Shown here one piece after another: positions 49,655-58,868 of a stretch of DNA of 64,000 bases. Under the pieces are notes generated by a model. The model saw only the letters and a program-made list of their open reading frames with translations, searched no databases and was not told the DNA's origin. Source of the DNA: Bacillus xiamenensis (GTDB lineage: Bacteria > Bacillota > Bacilli > Bacillales > Bacillaceae); NCBI RefSeq assembly GCF_000300535.1, contig NZ_AMSH01000010.1, forward strand, positions 1 to 64,000. Direction: 5' to 3'. Numbering within the stretch: position 1 is the first letter of the stretch; each line of letters begins with the position of its first letter. A program made the translations under genes and the position numbers.

Positions 49655-52042
49655 ATGGGCAAACATATTCGCAAGGCGGCTGTCATTGGTTCAGGTGTCA
49701 TGGGCTCAGGCATTGCTGCGCATCTAGCCAATATTGGGATACCGGTAACATTGCTAGATATTGTGCCAAATGAACTGACAAAGGAAGAAACGGCAAAAAA
49801 GCTAACGCTTGATCACCCTAGTGTTCGGAATCGATTAAGTCAAGAAGCGATGAAAAAGTTGTTAAAGCAAAAGCCAGCACCTCTTACGTCAGCGAAAAAC
49901 CTATCATACATCACACCCGGAAATCTCACAGATCACCTTTCCTTATTACACGATGCTGACTGGATCATTGAAGTCGTCACTGAAAAGCTCAGCATCAAAC
50001 AACACGTATTCTCTCTCATTGACGAACACCGCAAAGAAGGCAGCATCGTATCCAGCAATACATCCGGTATTTCTGTTGAAAAAATGGCAGAAGGCCGATC
50101 AGCTGATTTTAAACGCCACTTTTTAGGCACTCACTTTTTTAACCCAGCTCGTTATTTAAAGCTTTTAGAAGTGATTCCTATTCAAGAAACTGATCCAGAA
50201 GTACTTTCATATATGAAAACATTTGGTGAAGATGTACTTGGCAAGGGTGTTGTTGAAGCAAAAGATACGCCGAACTTTATTGCCAACCGTATTGGCACTT
50301 ATGGACTCCTTGTCACAGTGCGTGAAATGCTTGAGAACAAATACACGATCGGAGAAGTCGATTCTGTCACAGGTCCACTCATTGGCAGACCGAAAAGTGC
50401 GACCTTCCGTACACTGGATGTGGTCGGACTCGACACGTTTTCTCATGTGGCCCGCAACGTATATGAACAGGTGGAAGGAAAGGAGAAGGATATTTTTCAG
50501 CTGCCTGAGTTTATGGAAAGAATGCTTGAAAAAGGGTGGATTGGCAGTAAAGCAGGGCAAGGGTTCTATCAAAAAAACGGGAAGAGCATTTTAGAGCTTG
50601 ATCCTGTGACACTCACATACGGAGAACGGACAAAGCTGAAGGACCCGGGCATTGACATTGCTAAGCAGCAAAAGGGGACAAAAGCGAAATTGAAAGCGCT
50701 TATTTATCAAGACGGCCGCGCTGGGCAATTGCTCTGGAATATGACAGCACCAGTGCTTCTTTATTCAGCTCATCTAAAAGGCGACATTGCAGATGATATC
50801 GAGTCCATTGATAACGCCATGAAATGGGGATTTGGCTGGCAGCATGGCCCATTCGAGCTATGGGATGCGATTGGTGTGAAAAAAGCCGTCAGCCGAATGG
50901 AGGCAGAAGGGCACAGCATCCCGGTGTGGGTCCAAGAAATGCTGTCAGAGGGACATGACACATTCTATCAAGAGAATGCCGAAGGAGACCGTGCTTTTTA
51001 TCAGAATGGCACTTATAAACAGGAAAAAAGAAACGAGAAGAATATTTCTCTAGCCAGATTGAAAAAGAAACAAGGGGTCATTTTCAACAATTCAGGTGCA
51101 AGCTTAATCGATATTGGTGATGATGTTGCCTTGCTTGAATTCCACTCGAAAAGCAATGCGATTGGTCTTGATGTCATTGATATGATCAACCGTGCTGTAG
51201 ATGAAACGGAAAAGAATTATAAAGGTCTTGTCATTGGGAACCAGGGGAAGAACTTCTGTGTTGGCGCAAACCTTGCTTTAATTTTAATGGAAGCACAGGA
51301 CGACAATTTCTTTGAAATTGACTTTGTCATTCGCAGGTTCCAGCAGGCAATGATGAAGGTGAAATATAGTGACCGTCCAGTTGTTGCTGCACCGTTTGGT
51401 ATGACGCTCGGCGGGGGGACGGAGCTTTGTCTTCCGGCAGCCGCTATCCAAGCATCCAGTGAAACGTACATGGGGCTTGTGGAAGCAGGGGTTGGGCTGA
51501 TTCCGGGCGGCGGTGGAAACAAAGAATTATATTTACGTCACCTACAAGGAGCGGCTAAGCCGTCTGCAACTGCGATACAAGATGCTGCGCTGCAAACCTT
51601 TGAAACGATTGCGATGGCGAAAGTATCGACTTCAGCAGAGGAAGCCCGTGATATGAAGATGCTCCGCATGAATGATCGGATCAGCATGAATGGTGATCAT
51701 TTAATCTATGATGCGAAACAATTCGTTCTCTCTCTTGATGAAGCGGGTTATCGTGCACCGCTCAAACAAAAAGTGCCCGTCATGGGAGAAACAGGCTATG
51801 CAGCAATGGTGCTAGCTGCTGAAAATATGAGATTGTCTGGCTACATTTCAGACCATGACATGACCATTGCGAAAAAACTAGCTCATGTCATTTCCGGCGG
51901 TAAATTGCCATTTGGTACAGAGGTGGAGGAACAATACTTATTAGAGCTTGAAAGAGAAGCCTTTTTAAGTCTTGTGGGAGAAGTGAAATCACAGGCACGC
52001 ATGCAGCACATGCTCGTCAAAGGCAAACCTTTACGTAACTAG
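49655..52042 (+). CDS. fadN: 3-hydroxyacyl-CoA dehydrogenase/enoyl-CoA hydratase FadN
   Basis: A 795-residue bifunctional beta-oxidation enzyme. The N-terminal Rossmann fold (AAVIGSGVMGSGIAAHLANI) and the 3HCDH domains span about residues 1-440. The C-terminal part, from about 470, is a crotonase fold with GNQGKNFCVGANLALIL and PFGMTLGGGTELCLPAA. It oxidises 3-hydroxyacyl-CoA and hydrates enoyl-CoA. TTAGGGGGATATTT precedes ATG 49655; the frame extends upstream only through the operator. It leads fadN-fadA-fadE. Confidence 0.93.
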   Translation: MGKHIRKAAVIGSGVMGSGIAAHLANIGIPVTLLDIVPNELTKEETAKKLTLDHPSVRNRLSQEAMKKLLKQKPAPLTSAKNLSYITPGNLTDHLSLLHDADWIIEVVTEKLSIKQHVFSLIDEHRKEGSIVSSNTSGISVEKMAEGRSADFKRHFLGTHFFNPARYLKLLEVIPIQETDPEVLSYMKTFGEDVLGKGVVEAKDTPNFIANRIGTYGLLVTVREMLENKYTIGEVDSVTGPLIGRPKSATFRTLDVVGLDTFSHVARNVYEQVEGKEKDIFQLPEFMERMLEKGWIGSKAGQGFYQKNGKSILELDPVTLTYGERTKLKDPGIDIAKQQKGTKAKLKALIYQDGRAGQLLWNMTAPVLLYSAHLKGDIADDIESIDNAMKWGFGWQHGPFELWDAIGVKKAVSRMEAEGHSIPVWVQEMLSEGHDTFYQENAEGDRAFYQNGTYKQEKRNEKNISLARLKKKQGVIFNNSGASLIDIGDDVALLEFHSKSNAIGLDVIDMINRAVDETEKNYKGLVIGNQGKNFCVGANLALILMEAQDDNFFEIDFVIRRFQQAMMKVKYSDRPVVAAPFGMTLGGGTELCLPAAAIQASSETYMGLVEAGVGLIPGGGGNKELYLRHLQGAAKPSATAIQDAALQTFETIAMAKVSTSAEEARDMKMLRMNDRISMNGDHLIYDAKQFVLSLDEAGYRAPLKQKVPVMGETGYAAMVLAAENMRLSGYISDHDMTIAKKLAHVISGGKLPFGTEVEEQYLLELEREAFLSLVGEVKSQARMQHMLVKGKPLRN

Positions 52043-52054
52043 GGGGGAATCAAA

Positions 52055-53230
52055 ATGAGAGAAGCAGTGATTGTGGCTGGCGCAAGAACACCAGTTGGAA
52101 AGGCTAAAAAAGGTTCATTAAAACATGTACGGCCTGATGATATGGGCGCATTGTGTGTAAAAGAAACGCTAAAGCGTGCCGGTGAATACGACGGTCAGAT
52201 TGATGATTTGATTATCGGATGTGCGACACCAGAAGCAGAGCAAGGGCTGAATGTCGCCCGGAATATTGGGGCGTTAGCAGGTTTGCCGTATACAGTACCT
52301 GCCATCACCATTAACCGCTATTGCTCTTCTGGTCTACAGTCAATCGCCTACGCAGGTGAACGAATTATGCTCGGGCAGGCAGAAACCATTTTAGCCGGAG
52401 GCGTCGAATCGATGTCGCAAGTCCCAATGATGGGTCACTCCATTCGTCCAAATGCTCTCTTGGCAGAGCAAGCGCCTGAATACTATATGAGCATGGGACA
52501 CACAGCCGAGCAAGTGGCGCAAAAGTATCAGGTCACACGGCAAGATCAGGATGCGTTTGCGGTAAGAAGCCATCAAAAGGCAGCACAGGCATTGCAGGAC
52601 GGGAAATTTTCAGATGAAATTGTCCCTGTTGAGGTGACAGTAAGACGGGTAGGAGAGCAGTACCAATTAGAAGAACATCCATTTACGTTCTCACAGGATG
52701 AAGGTGTGAGAGCTGGCACAACAGAGGAGATTCTCTCAACCTTACGACCTGCTTTCTCAACAAAAGGCACAGTGACCGCAGGAAACTCTTCGCAGACGAG
52801 TGACGGTGCGGCATGTGTGATGATGATGGATCGCGCGAAAGCATCCTCTCTTTCGCTTCAGCCGCTCGCCAAGTTCAGGGCGTTTGCGGTTGGCGGTGTA
52901 CCACCTGAAGTCATGGGAATTGGCCCGGTTGAAGCCATACCGCGTGCGCTGAAAATGGCTGGTCTAGAGCTGAAGGACATTGGGCTGTTTGAACTAAACG
53001 AAGCATTTGCCTCTCAGGCGATTCAAGTCATTCGTCATTTAGGGATTGATGAAGAGAAGGTCAATGTCAACGGTGGAGCGATTGCATTAGGACATCCGTT
53101 AGGCTGTACAGGAACGAAACTAACGCTGTCGCTCATTCATGAAATGAAACGACGAAACGAGCAGTTTGGTATTGTGACGATGTGTATCGGCGGGGGCATG
53201 GGAGCAGCAGGCATTTTTGAATTGATCTAA
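52055..53230 (+). CDS. fadA: Acetyl-CoA C-acyltransferase (3-ketoacyl-CoA thiolase) FadA
   Basis: A 391-residue thiolase. The nucleophilic cysteine lies in NRYCSSGLQS near residue 92, NGGAIALGHPLGCTG holds the catalytic histidine near 350 and MCIGGGMGAAG the second cysteine near 381. It cleaves 3-ketoacyl-CoA in the last step of each beta-oxidation round. It starts 12 bases after fadN and ends 14 bases before fadE. Confidence 0.95.
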   Translation: MREAVIVAGARTPVGKAKKGSLKHVRPDDMGALCVKETLKRAGEYDGQIDDLIIGCATPEAEQGLNVARNIGALAGLPYTVPAITINRYCSSGLQSIAYAGERIMLGQAETILAGGVESMSQVPMMGHSIRPNALLAEQAPEYYMSMGHTAEQVAQKYQVTRQDQDAFAVRSHQKAAQALQDGKFSDEIVPVEVTVRRVGEQYQLEEHPFTFSQDEGVRAGTTEEILSTLRPAFSTKGTVTAGNSSQTSDGAACVMMMDRAKASSLSLQPLAKFRAFAVGGVPPEVMGIGPVEAIPRALKMAGLELKDIGLFELNEAFASQAIQVIRHLGIDEEKVNVNGGAIALGHPLGCTGTKLTLSLIHEMKRRNEQFGIVTMCIGGGMGAAGIFELI

Positions 53231-53244
53231 AGGGGGAAAACAGA

Positions 53245-55026
53245 ATGAAAGCAATAGAAGAGGTAAAAAAGGGTGGCAGTTTCTTAATTGATGAGACGAA
53301 TTATGAGCATATCTTTACACCAGAGGATTTCTCTGATGAGCATCAAATGATTGGGAAAACAACAGAGGATTACATTTTACAAGATGTGGTCCCGCACATC
53401 GATCAAATTGAAAATCATGAGTTCGAGCATTCTGTTCGCCTCTTAAAAAAGGCTGGAGAGCTTGGATTGCTTGGAGCAGACGTTCCTGAAGAATTCGGAG
53501 GTCTTGGTTTAGATAAAATCAGCTCAGCTATCATTACTGAAAAATTCGCCAGAGCAGGCAGCTTCTCTCTTTCCTACGGCGCCCATGTCGGGATCGGTTC
53601 TCTGCCGATCGTGCTGTTCGGAAATCAAGCGCAAAAGGAAAAGTATCTGCCAGGACTCGCCTCTGGAGAAACAATTGCGGCGTATGCCTTGACAGAGCCG
53701 GGATCAGGGTCTGACGCTTTAGGCGCGAAAACAACGGCAGTCCTGAATGAAGCTGGAACACATTATGTCCTCAATGGAGAAAAACAATGGATCACAAACT
53801 CCGCATTTGCCGATGTCTTTGTTGTGTATGCGAAGATTGATGGGGAACACTTCTCTGCTTTCATCGTAGAAAAGGATTTTCCAGGTGTCAAAACAGGACC
53901 TGAAGAGAAAAAGATGGGCATTAAAGGATCATCGACAAGAACGTTAATTTTAGAAGATGCCGAAGTGCCAAAGGAGAATTTGCTTGGTGAAGCAGGCAGA
54001 GGTCATGTCATTGCCTTTAACATTTTGAACATTGGACGCTATAAGCTGGCTGTTGGCACAATTGGTGCGTCAAAACGGGTCATTCAATTATCAGCAGAAT
54101 ATGCCAATCAGCGAAAGCAGTTTAAAACACCGATTTCTCAATTTAGCTTAATCGGCGAAAAAGCAGCCAACATGTCGGCAAAGCTTTATGCCATGGAAAG
54201 TGCTGTATACCGCACAGTCGGCTTATTTGAACAGCGGATGGGTCTATTAAGTGACGAGGAGCAAAAGGACGGGAAACAAATTGCGCAATCCATTGCAGAA
54301 TATGCAATTGAATGCTCTCTTTGTAAAGTGCTTGGCTCTGAAACTTTAGATTACATTGTGGATGAAGGGGTGCAAATTCACGGCGGATATGGTTTCATGC
54401 AAGAATACGAAGTCGAAAGAGCCTATCGTGACTCAAGAATTAACCGTATTTTTGAAGGAACGAACGAAATTAACCGTTTGCTTGTGCCGGGTACGTTCTT
54501 GAAGAAAGCCATGAAAGGGGAGCTTCCACTTCTTCAAAAAGCCCAAACCCTGCAAGAAGAGCTCATGATGATGATGCCGGAGGAGCCGGGTGATCAGCCG
54601 CTCGATCAAGAAAAATATTTACTCGCCCATGCGAAAAAAATCGCCTTGATGGTGGCAGGCATGGCCGCAATGAAATATGGTAAAGCACTAGAAAAAGAGC
54701 AGGAAATCCTTGTGAACATAGCAGACATTGTCAATGAACTGTTTGCTGCTGAGTCCGCGGTCTTGCGGACAGAAAAGGCTATCGCTGCAACAGGCGCAGA
54801 AAAGAATGCACAAAAGCTTGCCTATACACAAATTTTCACGCAGGAAGCCTTTTTAAAGATTGAAGCTCATGCGAAAGAATCGTTGATTGCAATGGAAGAA
54901 GGAGATTCACTTCGTATGAATCTGTCAGCCCTTCGCAAACTGACAAGATTCACGCCGATCAATGTCATTGCGAAAAAGCGTGAGGTGGCGAAACGAATCT
55001 TTGAAGCAGAGAAATATATCGTTTAA
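53245..55026 (+). CDS. fadE: Acyl-CoA dehydrogenase FadE
   Basis: A 593-residue flavoprotein. The core fold shows AYALTEPGSGSDALGAKTTA near residue 145, NGEKQWITNSAFADVF near 175 and RIFEGTNEINRLL near 405, which includes the catalytic glutamate of the family. A C-terminal extension of about 150 residues is normal for this long form. It performs the first, FAD-dependent step of beta-oxidation. AAAGGGGGAAA precedes the ATG and a terminator ends the operon. The electron-transfer flavoprotein genes are not in the window. Confidence 0.94.
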   Translation: MKAIEEVKKGGSFLIDETNYEHIFTPEDFSDEHQMIGKTTEDYILQDVVPHIDQIENHEFEHSVRLLKKAGELGLLGADVPEEFGGLGLDKISSAIITEKFARAGSFSLSYGAHVGIGSLPIVLFGNQAQKEKYLPGLASGETIAAYALTEPGSGSDALGAKTTAVLNEAGTHYVLNGEKQWITNSAFADVFVVYAKIDGEHFSAFIVEKDFPGVKTGPEEKKMGIKGSSTRTLILEDAEVPKENLLGEAGRGHVIAFNILNIGRYKLAVGTIGASKRVIQLSAEYANQRKQFKTPISQFSLIGEKAANMSAKLYAMESAVYRTVGLFEQRMGLLSDEEQKDGKQIAQSIAEYAIECSLCKVLGSETLDYIVDEGVQIHGGYGFMQEYEVERAYRDSRINRIFEGTNEINRLLVPGTFLKKAMKGELPLLQKAQTLQEELMMMMPEEPGDQPLDQEKYLLAHAKKIALMVAGMAAMKYGKALEKEQEILVNIADIVNELFAAESAVLRTEKAIAATGAEKNAQKLAYTQIFTQEAFLKIEAHAKESLIAMEEGDSLRMNLSALRKLTRFTPINVIAKKREVAKRIFEAEKYIV

Positions 55027-55035
55027 AAACGGTTC

Positions 55036-55067
55036 GAAAGGTGCGGAGTAGGCTTCGCACCTTTTTG
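55036..55067 (+). terminator. Terminator of fadNAE
   Basis: AAAGGTGCG and CGCACCTTTTT pair around GAGTAGGCTT. Confidence 0.88.
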
Positions 55068-55134
55068 TAAGCATACATTTAGGTTTTTAACATGTTTTGT
55101 GATAAAATGTTGTCACTATTTGCAGGAGGTGAAA

Positions 55135-55494
55135 ATGGTGGCTTTAGATTTTTATGAATACCCATCTTGCGGTACATGCAGAAAAGCAAAGAAATGGCTG
55201 GAAGAACACAATAAAGACATCAACAGCATACATATCGTCGAAGAGACGCCTGATAAAGAAACATTAAAAGCCCTTTACGAAAAAAGCGGTTTAGAGCTGA
55301 AGAAATTCTTTAATACAAGCGGACAGAAATACCGAGAGCTGCAGCTGAAAGATAAACTTCCTGCAATGTCAGAGGACGAGCAGTTAGAATTACTTGCATC
55401 CAACGGAATGCTGATCAAGCGTCCAATTACAACAGATGGCAAACGAGTGACAGTTGGATTTAATGAAGATACATTTAAAAGCGTCTGGAAATGA
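55135..55494 (+). CDS. yusI: ArsC/Spx-family protein YusI
   Basis: A 119-residue thioredoxin-fold protein of the ArsC/Spx family with the redox pair in YPSCGTCRKAKKW near residue 11 and RPITTDGKRVTVGF toward the C terminus. AGGAGGTG lies upstream; ATG 55135 or the next codon GTG 55138 could start it, and the GTG gives the N terminus seen in B. subtilis. It precedes gcvH as in B. subtilis. Function unknown. Confidence 0.88.
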   Translation: MVALDFYEYPSCGTCRKAKKWLEEHNKDINSIHIVEETPDKETLKALYEKSGLELKKFFNTSGQKYRELQLKDKLPAMSEDEQLELLASNGMLIKRPITTDGKRVTVGFNEDTFKSVWK

Positions 55495-55560
55495 TGTAAC
55501 TTTCATTCAGATTGTGGTATCTTCAATATAGACGGAAAGAAAAGACTGGAGGGGTATTGA

Positions 55561-55944
55561 ATGAGCACACCAAAGGATTTACGTTATTCAGAAGAACATG
55601 AATGGGTGAAAGTAGAAGGAGATAAGGTGCGTATCGGTATTACGCATTTTGCTCAATCTGAGCTAGGCGATATCGTGTTCGTTGAGCTTCCTGAAGTAGG
55701 AGACAAAATCACAGCGGACGAGCCTTTCGGAAGCGTAGAATCAGTCAAAACAGTTTCTGAACTATATGCACCGATCAACGGCACAATCGTTGAAGTGAAC
55801 GATGAGCTTGATGACAGCCCAGAGTTCGTAAATGACTCTCCATACGAAAAAGCTTGGATGATCGTTGTAGAACCAGCGGATGCATCTGAAATCGAGAACT
55901 TAATGACAGCTGAGCAATATGAAGAAATGATCAAAGAAGACTAA
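55561..55944 (+). CDS. gcvH: Glycine cleavage system H protein
   Basis: A 127-residue lipoyl carrier. The lipoylated lysine is Lys63 in [16 protein letters not shown], followed by [20 protein letters not shown]. It shuttles the aminomethyl group in glycine cleavage and, in B. subtilis, is the obligatory intermediate of lipoate assembly. GGAGGGGTATTG precedes the ATG. It sits alone, away from gcvT-gcvPA-gcvPB, as is usual in Bacillus. Confidence 0.96.
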   Translation: MSTPKDLRYSEEHEWVKVEGDKVRIGITHFAQSELGDIVFVELPEVGDKITADEPFGSVESVKTVSELYAPINGTIVEVNDELDDSPEFVNDSPYEKAWMIVVEPADASEIENLMTAEQYEEMIKED

Positions 55945-55988
55945 TTCATGCGAAATTGGACACTCTACCTTTATGGGGGGTGTCCAAT

Positions 55989-56225
55989 TTGTCTTTTCAA
56001 AAAGAACAGGTGGATATTACAGAACATGTCACTGGACGATTTAAAGAAAGCGGCATGGTGCTTTTTCATCAAAATGAAGAGATTGGCACGATGATTAGTG
56101 AAAATCAATATGAATTAAAATCGGGTTACTCCTATGATCAAAATCGTTTTTATCGTTTGTCAGATACATTGACACATGGAACTGAAAAATATGTAGACTG
56201 TGACGATGAAAATGGCTGGTGCTAA
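55989..56225 (+). CDS. yusG: Uncharacterised protein YusG
   Basis: A 78-residue protein beginning SFQKEQVDITEHVTGRF and ending KYVDCDDENGWC; the YVDCDxExGWC ending matches YusG. GGGGGGTG is spaced for TTG 55989, while the longer frame starting at 55956 has no ribosome site. It lies 44 bases after gcvH. No function is known. Confidence 0.8.
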   Translation: MSFQKEQVDITEHVTGRFKESGMVLFHQNEEIGTMISENQYELKSGYSYDQNRFYRLSDTLTHGTEKYVDCDDENGWC

Positions 56226-56229
56226 TCAC

Positions 56230-56266
56230 AAAAAGGCTGCAGTGAGTGAGTGCTGCAGTCTTTTTG
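56230..56266 (+). terminator. Terminator after yusG
   Basis: AAAAGGCTGCAG and CTGCAGTCTTTTT pair around TGAGTGAGTG. Confidence 0.7.
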
Positions 56267-56355
56267 TTGCCCAAGTACCCAATCTTTACAACCTGAATGA
56301 AAGATTGTAATCTAAGGAAGAAGTGAATCAACGTCAAAAGGGCCGGGTGATCGTG

Positions 56356-56700
56356 ATGAATGTCGAGATAGAAAAGGTCATCATTGTAGAAGGTAAATCA
56401 GATAAACAGAAGCTAAAAGAAGTCATAAGTGAACCTGTTACCATCATTTGCACCAATGGCACGATCAGTACATCGAAGCTGGATCAGCTTGTGGACGATT
56501 TATTCGGGAAAGACGTTTACATATTAGCAGACAGTGACGATGCTGGCGACAAACTGCGGAAGCAATTTCGAAAAGAATTTCCTGAAGCCCTTCATCTGTT
56601 TGTCGACAGAACGTACCGCGAAGTGGCCGCTTCACCGTCAGCCCACATTGCATCTATTCTATTAGCTGCAAACATTGATGTTCATTCGAAATATTTATGA
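56356..56700 (+). CDS. yusF: Toprim-domain protein YusF
   Basis: A 114-residue single Toprim fold: the acidic start KVIIVEGKSDKQKL with conserved Glu, TNGT in the middle and the D-x-D motif in YILADSDDAGDKLRKQF. Such proteins relate to ribonuclease M5 and primase nucleotidyl-transfer sites. ATG 56356 follows GGGTGATCGTG; the longer frame from 56323 lacks a ribosome site. It overlaps the region of yusE's upstream frame and lies between yusG and yusE as in B. subtilis. Confidence 0.82.
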   Translation: MNVEIEKVIIVEGKSDKQKLKEVISEPVTIICTNGTISTSKLDQLVDDLFGKDVYILADSDDAGDKLRKQFRKEFPEALHLFVDRTYREVAASPSAHIASILLAANIDVHSKYL

Positions 56701-56711
56701 GGGTGACGTAT

Positions 56712-57014
56712 ATGAAAGAGATTGAAGAGCATGAATTCAAGGAGATAGAGGACGATTTATTTCTTTTATACTTATATACACCGTTTTGCGGAACATGCCA
56801 GCTGGCAAAGAAGATGCTGGCAGTGGTCGAGGCCATGCAGCCGGATGTTCCCTTTTACGAGAACAATTTAAACTATTCACCAGGTTTTGCGAAAGCATTT
56901 GAGATCGAGAGTGTTCCGTGCTTTCTCCTGTTTAAAAAGGGTGAGATCGTACAAAAAGGCTATGCCTTTCACTCAGTTCCATATCTTCACGAAGTGATTG
57001 AAACCGCTAAATAA
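56712..57014 (+). CDS. yusE: Thioredoxin-like protein YusE
   Basis: A 100-residue thioredoxin fold with the redox site in TPFCGTCQLAKKML near residue 26 (CGTC in place of CGPC) and the cis-proline region VPCFLLFKKGE. GAGGGTGACG precedes ATG 56712. It probably functions as a small thiol-disulfide oxidoreductase in the cytoplasm; the partner is unknown. A short CGCT/AGCG hairpin and T run follow the stop. Confidence 0.83.
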   Translation: MKEIEEHEFKEIEDDLFLLYLYTPFCGTCQLAKKMLAVVEAMQPDVPFYENNLNYSPGFAKAFEIESVPCFLLFKKGEIVQKGYAFHSVPYLHEVIETAK

Positions 57015-57134
57015 AGCGTTTTTTTGTCATATTTCAAGCAATTCATTTGAAAATTTGTCGAGTTATTTATAAAGGACAAGCTGAGGTTTGTAGAGAAATG
57101 TTATGTATAACCAAATGACAGGGAGGTTATACAT

Positions 57135-57476
57135 GTGGAAAATGTGAAAGCCCATGGAAACGTAGGGCAGCGATTGCTTTTAAAGCCGCTGCTTTCATCA
57201 TCATCCTTGAAGATTACATTTGAGGCGGAAACTGATTCTTGTACTTTGATTGTGGATGAGCGTGGTGAAGTGAAGAAACTGCCTGCAATTGAGTTATCAG
57301 ATCTCATCTTTTATGGTGAGAGGAAAGAAATTCTTCAATTATTAGATGGAGACATGTCCTTGCAGCAGCTTATCAGCAGGGGACAAGTGAAGGTGAAAGG
57401 CTCGTTTCGTGCGCTTCTGAGATTAGAAGCAGTCCTTTGGCTGACGAACGGTTTTTTTCGAAAAATGATAACTTAG
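57135..57476 (+). CDS. yusD: SCP2-like protein YusD
   Basis: A 113-residue protein resembling a sterol-carrier-protein-2-type fold: KITFEAETDSCTLIVDERGE, then helix and strand, and a conserved region LISRGQVKVKGSFRALLRL. It starts with GTG 57135 behind AGGGAGGTTATAC. It closes the yusI-yusD group. Ligand unknown. Confidence 0.75.
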   Translation: MENVKAHGNVGQRLLLKPLLSSSSLKITFEAETDSCTLIVDERGEVKKLPAIELSDLIFYGERKEILQLLDGDMSLQQLISRGQVKVKGSFRALLRLEAVLWLTNGFFRKMIT

Positions 57477-57507
57477 TCGTTTACTTGGAAATTAGTGATT
57501 TACAGCG

Positions 57508-57536
57508 TTGACATATCTCAAATAGCATGATATTCT
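57508..57536 (+). promoter_or_regulatory. Sigma-A promoter of the met operon
   Basis: TTGACA, a 17-base spacer and TATTCT. It lies 40 bases before the SAM riboswitch. Confidence 0.8.
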
Positions 57537-57575
57537 ACGTTAGTAAAAACATGAACATCACATAAAACAACATAT

Positions 57576-57690
57576 TTTCTCTTATTAAGAGAGGTGGAGG
57601 GACGTGCCCTATGAAACCCGGCAACCGTCAGCATAGCTGAAATTGGTGCCAATTCACTCAAAGCCGCAACGCTTTGAAAGATGAGAGAAA
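57576..57690 (+). ncRNA. SAM-I riboswitch (S-box)
   Basis: Contains the S-box blocks TTATTAAGAGAGGTGGAGGG, CCCTATGAAACCCGGCAACC, the AGCATAGCT..GGTGCCAATTC block and GATGAGAGAAA, which closes the P1 helix with TTTCTCTTATT at the 5' side. A terminator follows at once. S-adenosylmethionine binding should stop transcription of metNPQ. Confidence 0.97.
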
Positions 57691-57703
57691 GGCGTATTTG
57701 AAA

Positions 57704-57745
57704 TAAAAGGCCTTTCTGCTTGCGTTGCAGTTAGGTCTTTTTTAC
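57704..57745 (+). terminator. S-box-controlled terminator
   Basis: AAAGGCCTTTCTGC and GCAGTTAGGTCTTT pair around TTGCGTT, followed by six T; it lies 98 bases before metN. Confidence 0.85.
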
Positions 57746-57842
57746 TGACCTGGCGTCTGGCTAGAGTCACGACAGCACGAAGAATAAATGAACGTATGTG
57801 ATGGCAACCTATAGATTCAGCAAGAAAGCAGGTGAACAGACT

Positions 57843-58868
57843 GTGATCCATTTACAGAATGTATCAAAAACGTATCATTCAAAAAGCGGAAATGTTGATG
57901 CTGTAAAAGACGTCAACTTGGATATCGATAAAGGTGAAATATTCGGAATTATCGGGTATAGCGGCGCAGGGAAAAGCTCCCTTATTCGCCTATTAAACGG
58001 TCTGGAGCAGCCAACAGAAGGAATCGTTGAAGTGGCAGGCAACCGGATTAATGAAGTATCGAATGCGAAACTTCGGAAAGCAAGACAAGAAATCAGCATG
58101 ATTTTCCAGCACTTTAACTTGCTCTGGTCAAGAACAGTGAGACAAAATATTATGTTCCCACTCGAGATCGCAGGTGTACCTGCATCAAAACGGAGAGCTC
58201 GTGCAGACGAACTCATTAAATTGGTCGGTTTAGAAGGAAAAGAACATGCATATCCGTCTCAGCTAAGCGGCGGGCAAAAGCAGCGTGTAGGGATTGCGAG
58301 AGCATTAGCGAACGATCCAAAAGTTTTACTATGTGATGAAGCCACTTCTGCGCTTGATCCGCAAACAACGGATTCCATCCTTGAGCTTTTAGCCGATATT
58401 AATAAACGACTGGGACTCACCATTGTGCTAATCACACACGAAATGCACGTCATTCGCAAAATTTGTCACCGTGTGGCGGTGATGGAGAATGGCCGTATTG
58501 TCGAAGAAGGCGAAGTATTACGTGTCTTCAGACAGCCGAAAGAAGAAATGACGAAGCGATTTGTGAAACAGCTTGCTGAACCAGAAGAAGCGAAAGAAAC
58601 GATTGAGCACGTCCTAGAGCGAGTAAAAGAAGGTCAGGTCGTCCGGTTGTCCTTTATCGGAGATTCTGCCGAACAGCCGCTGATCACGGAAATCATTCGA
58701 TCCTTCAAGGTCGATGTGAACATCCTGCAAGGAAAGATTTCTCAAACGCAGGAAGGCGCGTTTGGAACACTCTTTATCCATATTCATGGAGACGAGAACG
58801 AAGTTGAAAAAGCCATCGCCTATATCCAAAGCAAACAGGTTGAAATCGAGGTGATGACACATGTTTGA
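57843..58868 (+). CDS. metN: Methionine ABC transporter ATP-binding protein MetN
   Basis: A 341-residue ATPase: Walker A GYSGAGKSS near residue 38, signature LSGGQKQR, Walker B VLLCDEAT and H-loop ITHEM. A C-terminal ACT-like regulatory domain follows from about residue 265. It drives uptake of methionine and its sulfoxide. The frame is open from 57798, but AGCAGGTGA fits the GTG at 57843 and gives the standard length. It overlaps metP by eight bases. Confidence 0.95.
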   Translation: MIHLQNVSKTYHSKSGNVDAVKDVNLDIDKGEIFGIIGYSGAGKSSLIRLLNGLEQPTEGIVEVAGNRINEVSNAKLRKARQEISMIFQHFNLLWSRTVRQNIMFPLEIAGVPASKRRARADELIKLVGLEGKEHAYPSQLSGGQKQRVGIARALANDPKVLLCDEATSALDPQTTDSILELLADINKRLGLTIVLITHEMHVIRKICHRVAVMENGRIVEEGEVLRVFRQPKEEMTKRFVKQLAEPEEAKETIEHVLERVKEGQVVRLSFIGDSAEQPLITEIIRSFKVDVNILQGKISQTQEGAFGTLFIHIHGDENEVEKAIAYIQSKQVEIEVMTHV